Positions 1-8,909 of a stretch of 64,000 nucleotides of DNA are shown here, piece by piece. Source of the DNA: Cladopsammia gracilis (lineage: Eukaryota; Cnidaria; Anthozoa; Scleractinia; Dendrophylliidae); the NCBI GenBank assembly GCA_022457155.1, contig JAJGOT010000313.1, positions 701,001 to 765,000 on the forward strand, read 5' to 3'. Below the pieces are notes generated by a model, which saw only the letters and a list, made by a program, of their open reading frames with translations, was not told the origin of the DNA and made no database searches. Made by a program: the position numbers and the translations under genes. Position 1 is the first letter of the stretch. Each line of letters opens with the position of its first letter.

Positions 1-139
1 TCCTTGGATCCACAATGGTATAATCTGCGTTGGAGGGCATCTTGAGAAAACTTCAATCAGCTTTGATGCCAAGCATCCCATGATCCTGCCAAGCAAACAC
101 CATGTTACTGATTTAATTATAAGAGACTATCATGAGGTC

Positions 140-234
140 TTTTTCTACTAGGTTTAATGTGCACGGCTCTTTAGAAGACCACTTTTTAGTGATAAGGACT
201 CCGTGAATAAATAAAGTTATTGTTGTTGTTGTTA
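140..234 (+). mobile_element. 5'-truncated LINE 3' tail with (TTG)n end
   Basis: A short non-coding tail ends in an aataaa-like stretch followed by TTG repeats. It interrupts the BEL/Pao zinc-binding coding sequence. The 5-mer aggtc occurs directly before (135-139) and after (235-239), as expected for a target duplication made by target-primed reverse transcription. The ending resembles that of the LINE at 8910-11465, so the same lineage is likely. Confidence 0.6.
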
Positions 235-297
235 AGGTCATGTCGGTGCGAGCCAGGTCCTAGCCAGTATTAGACGTAAATTCTGGATACTACAAGG

Positions 298-490
298 GCA
301 TACACCACTTTCATAATGGCGGCCGATTTATTTATTCTTTTATATATGTGTTAATTAGCCTCACTGGCCTCAGTTTAGAGTAAAAATTCTTTTGAATTTT
401 GCACACGCCAGCGAGGCCATGCAGAAAGGCTAATTAACATACATATAAAAGAATAAATAAATCGGTCGCCATTATGAAAGGGGTGTATGC
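298..490. mobile_element. MITE inside the BEL/Pao integrase
   Basis: The two ends (298-375 and 410-490) are near-perfect inverted copies, starting gcatacacc and ending ggtgtatgc, with about 35 bp between them. The insert separates the WIL(Q) end of the zinc-binding stretch from the AVRRVVGKC start of the integrase domain. No transposase is present. Exact ends and target duplication are uncertain. Confidence 0.7.
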
Positions 491-1594
491 GGCTGTACGA
501 CGAGTTGTCGGAAAGTGCCTGGAATGTAGAAGCTGGAATGCTAGCCCATGCGAGCAGGTGATGGCACCTCTTCCCACTACTAGAGTAACGCCCAGAGCAC
601 CGCCGTTCTCCACCGTGGGAGAAGATTACTTTGCACCAGTATTCGTCAAGATGAAACGCAGTCACATTAAAAGATATGGATGTGTGTTTACGTGCCTTTC
701 AATTCCGGCTGTGCATATTGAAATTTCACATGACCTCACCAGTGACTCATTCATTCAGGCCTTCACGAGATTTGTCTGCAGACGGGGACCGCCAATTGTA
801 GTTTACAGTGACAACGGAACGAACTTTAGAGGTGCAGAAGACGATATCAAAACTGCTCTTAAACAATGGAATCCTGATCGAATCGACAATTCCCTCCGCA
901 GAAAAGGAGTAAAATGGCATTTTAACCCCTCGTTCGCGAGTCATGCTGGTGGCGTATGGGAGAGAATGATCCGTTCAATCCGTAAGATCCTCAGCTCGAT
1001 TTTCGGAAATCAACTAGTGGACGACGAAACTCTCCTTACGTTCATGGCCGAGGTCGAAAAGATTCTTAACGATCGGCCGCTGACACCAATCACTAGCGAT
1101 CCTAAATATCCAGCACCGCTGACACCGAACAAACTGCTCCTACTTCGACCAAATGTTTGTGTTTCTCCAAGCGAGTCTACTGGCGTGAACGACTAGCGGG
1201 TAAACGATGGAAACAGGCCCAGTATCTAGCAGACGTGTTTTGGAGGCGATAGATAAGAGAATATGTGCCAAGTCTCCAAGTAAGACAGAAATGGCTTATC
1301 CGTCGCCCCAATCTAGCAGTAGGTGATCTTGTGCTTATAACGGACGTGAACGCTCCCCGTGGGAGATGGCCAAAGAGGGTGGTGGAAGAAGTTTTCCCTG
1401 ATGGACATGGGTTGGTTCGCACAGTTATCGTAAGGACCGCCACAAAGTGCCTAAGACGTGATGTTCGCGAGCTATGTCTCCTTGAAGGAGCATAAACGTT
1501 GTTTTTTATTAACATTAATTTTGATTGCTATTGACATTGACTTTTAATTTTCGGAAAGGCTCAAAAAACCATGTTCGCCTTTCGGGCGCCAGCG

Positions 1595-2298
1595 TGTTAG
1601 CGTATTTGCACGCATTTATTTATTTCTCGCACGTGTTAATTTCTATTCATATATTTGTCACACATTTTTTGGCTGTGTCCTGGTGTACCGGTACACGAGG
1701 GATTTTACATTGTATTCTCTTTGTTTGTGATCTATTGTTTTCGTGTAGTTTATTGTTAGGTCTTTGTTTCGTTCTTTTTGTTACCGGTACACGAGGACAG
1801 AACCCATTTTTTCGTTTAAATTTCAGTTTTTTATTTGCATGTAGTCAGTACAGTTTTCTTTGCCGTCGTATAGTTTTCCTTGCCCGTCGTGCAGTTCTTT
1901 TTGCCGTTCAGTTCAGTTCAATTCCTTGCCGTCGACGATTTAATTTATAGTTTTGAAGAATTCACCGATTAGGTATGTTTGTGTTAGGCCTACGGCAAAC
2001 GTCGAACTTCACATGTGCCGAATCTAATGCAAATGAGCAAAATCTATTGTTCTTGCTCATTTGAATTAGATTCGGCACATGTTAAGTTCGACGTTTGCCC
2101 TAGGCCTTACTTTCATTTTCTTTGGCAGCATTATTCCTTAGTTTACATTTTGTATTATTCGTTTTGGGGTAACTTTGTAATTAATTTTTTTTTCTCCAGA
2201 ACCGTTCTGTGTTCTGGCTACGGGACGTGTATCATCCGGTGTTCAAGCTTCATTAAATGTTGACACGTAGAGCGCACAGTTTATTTCCTGCGGCTACA
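1595..2298 (+). repeat. Probable 3' LTR of the BEL/Pao element
   Basis: After the integrase stop and a short spacer, a TG...CA block of about 700 bp begins at tgttagcg and ends at ggctaca. It contains a cattaaa polyadenylation-like motif near 2250 and no long ORF. The upstream LTR is outside the window, so the boundaries rest on the TG/CA ends and position only. Confidence 0.45.
1985..2107. repeat. Long hairpin within the probable LTR
   Basis: Arms 1985-2040 and 2050-2107 are almost perfect inverted copies of about 55 bp with a loop of about 10 bases. Transcription through it would give a long stem-loop. Its role is unknown; it may be a foldback insertion in the LTR. Confidence 0.75.
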
Positions 2299-2504
2299 AC
2301 TTAAGTTAGTCTCAAGTTACGTGAGGTCATACCTTACTGTAGTTAGTGCTTTCGGTCGACTTTGCGGTCACACCACGCAGTTAACTACAGTTAGTTCTAA
2401 TTAGCCTATGGATGACGTCAGAATTAAAAGAGGTTCGTGACGGCCCTTATTGTTGATCCGTGAAATGTCAACATGGTTGACCGACGTAAAGTGTGTCTAG
2501 TTTT

Positions 2505-3137
2505 TAACCCGTGAATATAAGCGCATGCGGAATGAACGGGTTATCGGTAACGGCGACAGATATGCAAATGAGTCACTCACTCGTTCACTCCTTCCATCAG
2601 GTGTAAACTTGGTGACGTAATGCTTTGTTACGAATGCGTTTTGTAACAAGAACAGCGTGAATACAGCGATAACAATAACTAAATTGGTGTAAACGAATAT
2701 AAACAACAATAAGCTTAAAGATGTTTCGCATTTGGAGTTTTTAATGCAACGCTAAAATCGATCTAAAAGGAATTTTCAACTGAGACACGCGTTTTGATGG
2801 TTATCAACCTTCAAGTAACAACATTTATCACGTATCAAATCAGTGGTCACGGTGGTCGAGTGGTGTAAACCGCGGACTTAATACAGCCAAAAGGCCCAGG
2901 TTCTAAACTCGCTCGGGCCATTGTTGTTGTTGTTTTTTTTTTTCTTTCTTTCTTCTTCGGACTGAACATTATGAAAACGATGTACCGTATTTTTATTTTT
3001 TGCGTTTGTCAAAAATCCTTACGTTTAATTTAAAAAAATATATATTGAACCGTGACAGAGTGAAAACGTAAACTTAGCGCAATATTGCGTTACGCTAGCA
3101 TTTCAAATTCACGGGTTGGCTCTAAGGAGCCTTTGAT
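2505..3137 (+). mobile_element. Helentron-like non-autonomous element, family S, copy 1
   Basis: The 5' end reads AACCCGTGAATATA and folds back on ACGGGTT 25 bases downstream. Near the 3' end ATTCACGGGT appears inverted, followed at once by the hairpin GGCTCTAAGGAGCC and the tail TTTGATT. A second copy lies inverted at 56711-57327. This arrangement with no clear target duplication matches the terminal plan known for Helentron/Helitron2 elements. The interior holds a tRNA-like module (2846-2920) and a T-rich tract. No protein is encoded. Confidence 0.55.
2846..2920 (+). other. tRNA-derived (tRNA-Leu-like) module in S element
   Basis: A box-A-like GGTCGAGTGGT, an anticodon-like CTTAATA and a box-B-like GGTTCTAAACTC lie in tRNA order and spacing, resembling a leucine tRNA. 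The acceptor ends do not pair, so it is not a working tRNA gene. The same module is found in the S copy at 56930-57003, so it is part of that repeat. It could supply a pol III promoter. Confidence 0.5.
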
Positions 3138-3413
3138 TCTTATTATTTATTTTTTTCGTGCGGCAAACCGTCGGAGAAAAATGAGAAATAAGCTCTGAGA
3201 ATTTTAACGGATGCTCGATGCCGGGTACACGTGTTGCTACCTTGTTGTATGTAAATTTTTTGTTTGTTGTGTTTGGTTCCCCCCTCGCTTCACGCTTGGT
3301 TTTTATTTTGCATATTTATATATGCTCATCTCGCACGTGCGAAAAGAATTGTCACATTCTGATTGGTTATTTGTTTGTAAACTTAAGACTAACCCATGGA
3401 CCCTGCTTGGGTA

Positions 3414-3866
3414 TAACTATAGTTAAAGGCCGTTTACACGGCAGAAAAATCGGGTACGGACTCGTCAAAAAAGTGGTACGGACCGCACAATTTTAGCCGT
3501 TTACGTTGCGCTTACACAACATTTTTTGGAGGGCCGGACCAATTTCTAGTCCCCAGAGCCACCCGGATTTTTGCTGCGCATGCGATCAGCCAAGTTTTTA
3601 TGCAAGCTGACGTAAGAAATGAAAAAACGGGTCCGGACCCGTGCCAAAAGACATGGTGCGCTTAGTTTACACGGGCGAAAATGTGAGGTCCGTACTCCTT
3701 TTTTGACGGATCCGTACCCATTTGTTCTGTCGTGTAAACGGCCTTTTAGTCTGTATTGTTTTGGATCACCGAGGCGTAAATTTTCTAACTATAGTTAGAG
3801 CGAACAGAGAAGCGGTCACATTACCGAAATAGCTAACTATAGTTACCCCAGTCTTAACTATAGTTA
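3414..3866. repeat. Four copies of palindrome TAACTATAGTTA
   Basis: Exact 12-base palindromes lie at 3414-3425, 3786-3797, 3834-3845 and 3855-3866. Removing the MITE at 3426-3745 and one TTA copy puts the first two about 49 bp apart, the same as the 48 bp between the second and third. The last two sit inside a gcggtcacat/atgtgaccgc inverted pair (3813-3885). Confidence 0.8.
3426..3745. mobile_element. MITE, TTA target duplication (PIF/Harbinger-like)
   Basis: Terminal inverted repeats start AAGGCCGTTTACACG and end CGTGTAAACGGCCTT; each arm runs about 35 bp with small differences. The triplet TTA flanks both sides (3423-3425 and 3746-3748), the size expected for PIF/Harbinger. The target triplet is the end of a TAACTATAGTTA palindrome. 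No transposase is encoded. Confidence 0.7.
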
Positions 3867-4359
3867 GTAGCCCAGATGTGACCGCAGCCACTGATATATA
3901 ATGAAAACCAGTTTTGAATTAAATCAAGCGTACCGTGATAATACCAATTCGGACCTTTTTTCCTAAAAATCAATATCACTTAAGCCTAAATAATTATTAT
4001 ATTATTCATCAACTTGAATACTAAGTCTAATCTCATTGAGAGGGCCATAAGAGTATAAAACAAATGAACTAAAAGTCAACTGATTTTAATTTAGTTTAAC
4101 AAAACCTGTCTTATTTAATACAGGGTTATATATTATTAAACGATCTTATGCATTCATTTTGAAAATTAAGACATGCATTGTAATGCTTACAAAAATGAAC
4201 CTGGTAAAATATGCGGGACTTACCTGGTTAAAGTTTATTCAAAGTCGGCACTTTTGTTTGAAAATGCCCAAGCAGAAATAGTAAATTAAGCCCTGTTACA
4301 TGTCAATAACCTATAACTCAGATATAGATAGTTAAGCACCATAACATATATGTTCTAAC
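3867..4359. other. Presumed intron of the SLC12-like gene
   Basis: AT-rich sequence with no ORF or repeat that I recognise. It would be the 5' part of intron 1 of the minus-strand cotransporter gene, which must also contain the repeats and the BEL/Pao relic at lower coordinates. Confidence 0.35.
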
Positions 4360-4743
4360 CCTGTCATTTTCCAGCCCCTTGCGAAGCTCTTGTAGAGTAG
4401 GTCGTTGCTTTCCGCCATGGCCTTGCGAATGTTGACTTCGATAAAAGATGGTCATTGGAATAGCCTCGTTTGTTACGTACCCATATGTGAATTGCGTTTG
4501 ATCTGGCGTTAGAGGACTTTTTGGCGCACTTCTATCCGGCGAACTTTCCTCAAAACCGTTAACATCTTTCTCCGGGAGATCGGTTATTTCTGGACCGAAT
4601 TTCACTCGCTTGACAGAAAATGTTTTCGGCTCTCTTGTTGTTGATTGATCGCCATTTGCTGAATCCAGATCACCATTTTGCTGTTCTTTTACGTCTTCTT
4701 CGCTGTTTGCCGCGGTGATTTCTCTTTCCGCCTTATCTGACAT
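4360..4743 (-). CDS. First coding exon of an SLC12-type cation-chloride cotransporter
   Basis: The exon encodes 128 residues from ATG at 4743. The first 90 are acidic, Ser/Thr-rich and disordered, as in the cytoplasmic N-terminus of NKCC/NCC cotransporters. Residues 90-128 match the conserved segment before the first membrane helix: an AIPMTIFYR core followed by RPTLQELRKGLEND, compared with the family pattern of an acidic dipeptide, then YYR, then RP-L-EL-LE. The frame is open until a phase-0 donor, GACAGG|GTTAGA, at 4360/4359; the ORF then runs only 13 codons into the presumed intron. Membrane exons must lie at lower coordinates, outside the window. The family transports Na, K and Cl across the plasma membrane and is regulated by phosphorylation of this N-terminus. 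I see no consensus RFxV kinase-docking motif. NKCC versus NCC cannot be decided. Confidence 0.6.
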
Positions 4744-5002
4744 CCTGATCGGTTTAATTTAGCGGGTTAATAAACGAAATTTGTATGGTCTTGCTTGTTT
4801 AGTCGCTGCTCTTGTGATCTTCAGCTGGTCGAGATGGACAAGATACACCTGAGACGTGCCAATTATCTATAAAAAGTTTTCATGACAGCATATTTTTTTT
4901 TCTGGATAAATGACCTAACAGGTATTCGAATAACTCTTAACAGTGGACATTTTCGATTCAAACACCCTTAATGATACCAATCTACGAATATTTACCTCTT
5001 AA

Positions 5003-5618
5003 GGAGGCTCGTACCCATTTCTCAAGTCCACACCCTTTCAATTTTAATGGGCCATATCTTTTGCTGTAGGTCATAAAAAGACAAGCCACTTTGCATGCAA
5101 ACACACAATACACTGAACTTTATGGGAGTATAGGATTTGTTTACATCGGTGCTTCCATGGCAACGGAATGGTGATCCTCCGAAATTAACAAGTTGCGGAG
5201 TTTCTCTAGATCGAGAGAAATTTATGTAAAACCCGCTAGTGGACTAATTGATTTGACCACGGGCTTCAACTGGACAAAGTTTAAAAGAAAAGTATGAGCG
5301 CGTTTTTGAAATTTTTGGGGATGAAGTTTTGGGGATTATAAATACAGTGAAAAACATACTATCGACATAATTGACTAATATCTAAAGAAAACGATGCGCG
5401 ATGGGAATGCAGTTTCATCTCATAGCAACTTGTTAATTCCGGAGGATCACCATTCCGTTGCCATGGAAGCACCGATGTAAACAAATCCTACATTCCCATA
5501 ATGTTCAATGTATTGTATGCTTTCATGCAAAGTGGCTTGGCTTTTTATGCGCTACAACAAAAGATATGGTCCATTAGAATTGAAAGGGTGTGGACTTGAG
5601 AAATGGGTACGAGCCTCC
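5003..5618. mobile_element. Foldback MITE with about 195-bp arms, TTAA flanks
   Basis: Arms 5003-5195 and about 5428-5618 are near-identical inverted copies (ggaggctcgtacc... ggtacgagcctcc). TTAA flanks each side (4999-5002 and 5619-5622), the target of piggyBac and Kolobok transposons. The 230-bp centre is non-coding. It lies just upstream of the SLC12-like exon. Confidence 0.75.
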
Positions 5619-5784
5619 TTAAATGTACGACGATCACCCTTGTAACTTTTATATGAGAGTGGGGGAGGGGGGAGGGTAGGAGTGTCCAGGTCTTTTTGCC
5701 GGCATTGTAGCTAACTGAGACTTCAATTAGCCGCGACAGTAGTATAAACAAGTGTGAATCAGTCATTGGTAGGATAGATTGCAC

Positions 5785-6063
5785 ACGTTCAAGCAATTGA
5801 GTTTTTAGAGTCAAACAGTTCAACAGAGTGAGAAAGTTAATTACTAGCACTCTAGTTTGATGCCTATTTTTTTAGTAACAGGAAAAATTATCATTGACAA
5901 ATATTTCAAGCAATTGAGTTTTTATAGTCAAACAACATACAGTTAATTTGTTGCCCGAGTCAAACTACAGTCAAACAATTCAAAAGCGCGAGAAAGTTAA
6001 GTATTAGAGCACCCTAGTTTGATGTCTATTCATTAAGTTACAGGAAAAATGGTCATTGACAAA
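5785..6063. repeat. Imperfect tandem duplication (2 units)
   Basis: Units 5785-5900 and 5903-6063 share the phrase order TCAAGCAATTGAGTTTTTA, TCAAACA, GAGAAAGTTAA, CTAGTTTGATG, CAGGAAAAAT and CATTGACAAA. The second unit has about 45 extra bases. No coding potential is seen. Confidence 0.6.
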
Positions 6064-6985
6064 GAAACATTGCGTTTGCATAGATAAACATCGTTGAACT
6101 TTTTATGCCAGTGGTTGTGCAGGTGGTTAGGGATTATCTATGTCAACAAAATACATATAAATGTATACTTTCAGCCTACCTCGAGAACAGCCGGACTATC
6201 GATATCAAAGTAGGATCGTCTTCACTCGACGCTGGACTACATCAAATGACAAACAAACTGTTCCTGACTCGTTGAACTACAAAAAATCACGTGAAAACAA
6301 TTGATTTTGAAAACGGAAATTGGACCAGGATTTTACTGAAATTATTTGAAACTGTATTTGAAACTGTATTTGAAACACTGCATTTGGTGGCATGTTAACC
6401 CTCAGACGTACACGCAAACTTATACCCCCACCGAGGTACAAGGTACAAGTTGCAACAACACCCCTCCCCTCTTGGGTTTTTGAGATGCTACAATATTTCG
6501 GAAATATTTTACATCTAATAGATAGCCCGCCACGTGCTCTACAAGATAAAGTAAATATTATGGGTTGTGGCGCTGCTGGGGGTCCGTGACGTCATCCAAA
6601 ATGGCCGCCAAGATGGCCGCCATCTTGGATTTTAGAAAAAATTCAAAATTTTTGGGAAAATGCGGAAATTGCAAACAGTTGCAAAATAACATACAATTAA
6701 ACATTTTGATGCTTTTGGTAGCATTTTATATGTCTTTTACTGAAAAAAGGTAAAAACCACGCATTTTTATTCAAAAATGGCTCGACCACATGTTACTTAT
6801 GACGTCATATCTCGTCTCCATAGCAACCTGTTGTCGCCAAACTGTGTCTCAAGATGTGTCTCAAGGATAAACGAACAGCTACTGAAAACGGCATTTGCTA
6901 ATCTTAAATTGTTTGTATCACCAGTGCTACGTGGCTCAACATTTAATAGGAGACAGAACGCTTTCTTTTTGCATTCGTCAATTTA
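6064..6985. other. Unassigned intergenic stretch
   Basis: No gene is supported here. A local palindromic cluster of GATGGCCGCCAT-type words lies at 6598-6635. Short ORFs are present but have no recognisable domain. Confidence 0.4.
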
Positions 6986-7168
6986 ACAAATTTACACCGG
7001 TTTTCCGTGGTGTGGACTCTTATTTACCACGATTTACGTCATCACATGGTCAAAATGTTGTGGACTTACGAGGCGCAGCCGAGTGAGTCAGCAACAAATT
7101 TTGACCATGTGATGACGCAAATCGTGGTAAATAAGAGTCCACACCAAGGAAAACCGGTGTAAATTTGT
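6986..7168. repeat. Palindromic repeat, about 70-bp arms
   Basis: Arms 6986-7055 and 7097-7168 are inverted copies (acaaatttacaccggtttt... aaaaccggtgtaaatttgt) around a 40-bp centre. It is probably a MITE; no clear target duplication is visible. Confidence 0.7.
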
Positions 7169-7403
7169 TTTTTACAACAATATTTAGAAAAAAACACAAG
7201 GAAAAATCGAAGTCTTGTTACAAAACGTGACAGCAAAGAAAGAGCAAGCGTTGTCTATAACTTTCTCGCAATCTGATTGGTGTTTTTCAAGTGCACGTGA
7301 TGTTAGCGTCAGCACCGTTCTCATTTACCACTCACGTCGACCAATCAGATTGCGAGTTTAGCGGCAATTGTGGTAAAAAGTCCGTTTTACAGTTGTGCTT
7401 GGT

Positions 7404-7582
7404 GACCTTGCCTTTGAGTGGAAGCGAGGCTGAAGGTGACCTTGCTTTGATAACCTTTCTGTCTTTCATATGTTAATAAAGCTTTTCTCATGCTAACCAA
7501 CTAAATTTACATCTGAAAAGCTCCAAGGTCTGTATCATAACAAGGTCACCTTCAGCCTCGCTTCCACTCAAAGGCAAGGTCA
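7404..7582. repeat. Inverted repeat with 42-bp arms
   Basis: Arms 7404-7445 and 7541-7582 are inverted copies of a sequence containing TTTGAGTGGAAGCGAGGCTG. A second, smaller inverted pair (ctcgcaatctgattgg and ccaatcagattgcgag) lies just upstream at 7265-7360. Both are probably foldback repeats. Confidence 0.65.
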
Positions 7583-8055
7583 CAAAGCACACAACTTTAA
7601 AATGAACTATTGTCCCCATTTTCGCTTTCTATTATGTTATAGTAATCGATTATTTCGTTACAATCTGTTTTTATCTTCTATAAAATAATGTTTCATTTAC
7701 AGGAGCATTCTTTCTCTATCCATACGCGCATTTTTGTTCGCATTTTTGTTAGTTACTATAAATAGATTTTATTCCTCATGAGTAGCGTATTTTGACCTTA
7801 TTATTTATTCTGATCCTTGATGGTCATTTGGTGTAGTGTGTGGTTTCGCGTTCGAACGGTACGGGTTCGAATCAGAGTAAAGTGCGTTTCGTTATGTTCG
7901 TTTGTTTTCTTTTTTCTTCTATATATTATTTCTATGTTATTCTAACGCAGTGATTCGCTTGTCAATCAAAGGCTCCTTGCGAGCCAAGTCGTGAATATGA
8001 AACAACCATCGGACATTTTCCTACCCTACACAAGGTGGGTCCTCTTAGATTAATT

Positions 8056-8420
8056 AGGGAGCTTAAGCAACGACGACGGGAACGCCAAGGAAAACGTCAC
8101 TTGAAAAAAGGATTCGCGCTTTTTTCAACTTCTTTGCAGTTGTTCTTTGTTTCGTTTGGCTAATGTGTCTGGATTGTCCAGGAGCTGAATTTGAAGGGAT
8201 GGCTTTCCAGTTCAAATGGAGAAAAGAAAATTAACCGTCGTGTGTCCACGTTCATCACAAAACCTATAATTTGATCGTTTGACGTTTTTGTTTTGCTAGG
8301 AACGGCAAAGAAATGTACCAAAATGTAAAACGCACGTGCAGAGGAATTGTTTTCGCTCATTAAACCTATTGTTTTGTGCCGTTCTCGCTGCCGTCGCCGT
8401 TGTCGTTGCTTAAGCTCTCT
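8056..8420. mobile_element. MITE, ATT target duplication, family AGGGAGCTTA
   Basis: The left end agggagcttaagcaacgac and right end gtcgttgcttaagctctct are inverted copies, flanked by ATT on both sides. The same terminal family, AGGGAGCTTA plus CGACGACG subterminal words, occurs in the 981-bp element at 49364-50344. No ORF of note. Confidence 0.6.
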
Positions 8421-8446
8421 ATTGTACATGTTATGACTACTTTCAT

Positions 8447-8578
8447 TATGGCTGTGTTTTCACGAGGCGGTTTTTCTCGCTTAACATTCCTGCAGGTGAT
8501 TTGTTTACTGTTTTCACGAGATTTCCGACTGTCACTCGCTCAGCGACTTGAAAAATCGCTCGTGAAAACACGGCCTAT
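8447..8578. repeat. Small inverted repeat
   Basis: Arms near 8447-8468 and 8556-8578 are inverted copies of ggc(t/c)gtgttttcacgag. It is probably a small MITE of about 130 bp, with one more partial copy of the arm at 8510-8523. Confidence 0.5.
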
Positions 8579-8909
8579 GTTGCAGATCCACATACCAATA
8601 TCTTTTATCAAAGAAGGATCTCTAAAACCTTCGTGAGTAGCTGAGAGAGTCCTGGGTTATTCTCAAGAGCGTATAGCAAACACGTGACAAGTAAAATCCA
8701 CTGTGATTTTTATCAACAGTGCTTTAGAGATGAATTACAGTCCGTACTGCGCAATCTCAGCTCGGCAGTGTTTGTGAGCCTCACACAAAGGAACGTTTAC
8801 TAGCTAACATGAAAACAAGAGGCTACACTTGTAGCCTGTACTCATGCGCTTGCATAAGAACGTTTTATGGTTTATGTTAACTGGGTAACGTACCCCTTCC
8901 CTCTCAACG

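Larger units (their letters stand above)
1..1495 (+). pseudogene. BEL/Pao retrotransposon pol, 3' part (broken integrase)
   Basis: The segment encodes the end of a BEL/Pao polyprotein: an H2C2-like zinc-binding stretch (1-134 and 238-296), the integrase core (491-1190) and the basic C-terminal domain typical of BEL/Pao (about 1190-1495). The core shows SDNGTNF with the second catalytic Asp and a GGVWERMIRSIR segment that carries the expected Glu. Three lesions break it: a LINE tail at 140-234, a MITE at 298-490, and a frameshift near 1190, after which reading continues in another frame to the stop near 1495. The 5' part of the element lies outside the window. The ATG at 474 is inside the MITE and is not a real start. 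The family is clear, the copy is dead, and it sits in what would be the first intron of the minus-strand SLC12-like gene. Confidence 0.85.

Noticed and set aside
2846..2920. Functional tRNA-Leu gene
   Set aside because: Acceptor stem does not pair, anticodon arm is poor, and the same module occurs in another repeat copy with changes.
7823..7880. Second tRNA-like box A/B pair
   Set aside because: A GGTTCGAATC box is present but the rest does not fold; too weak to list as a feature.
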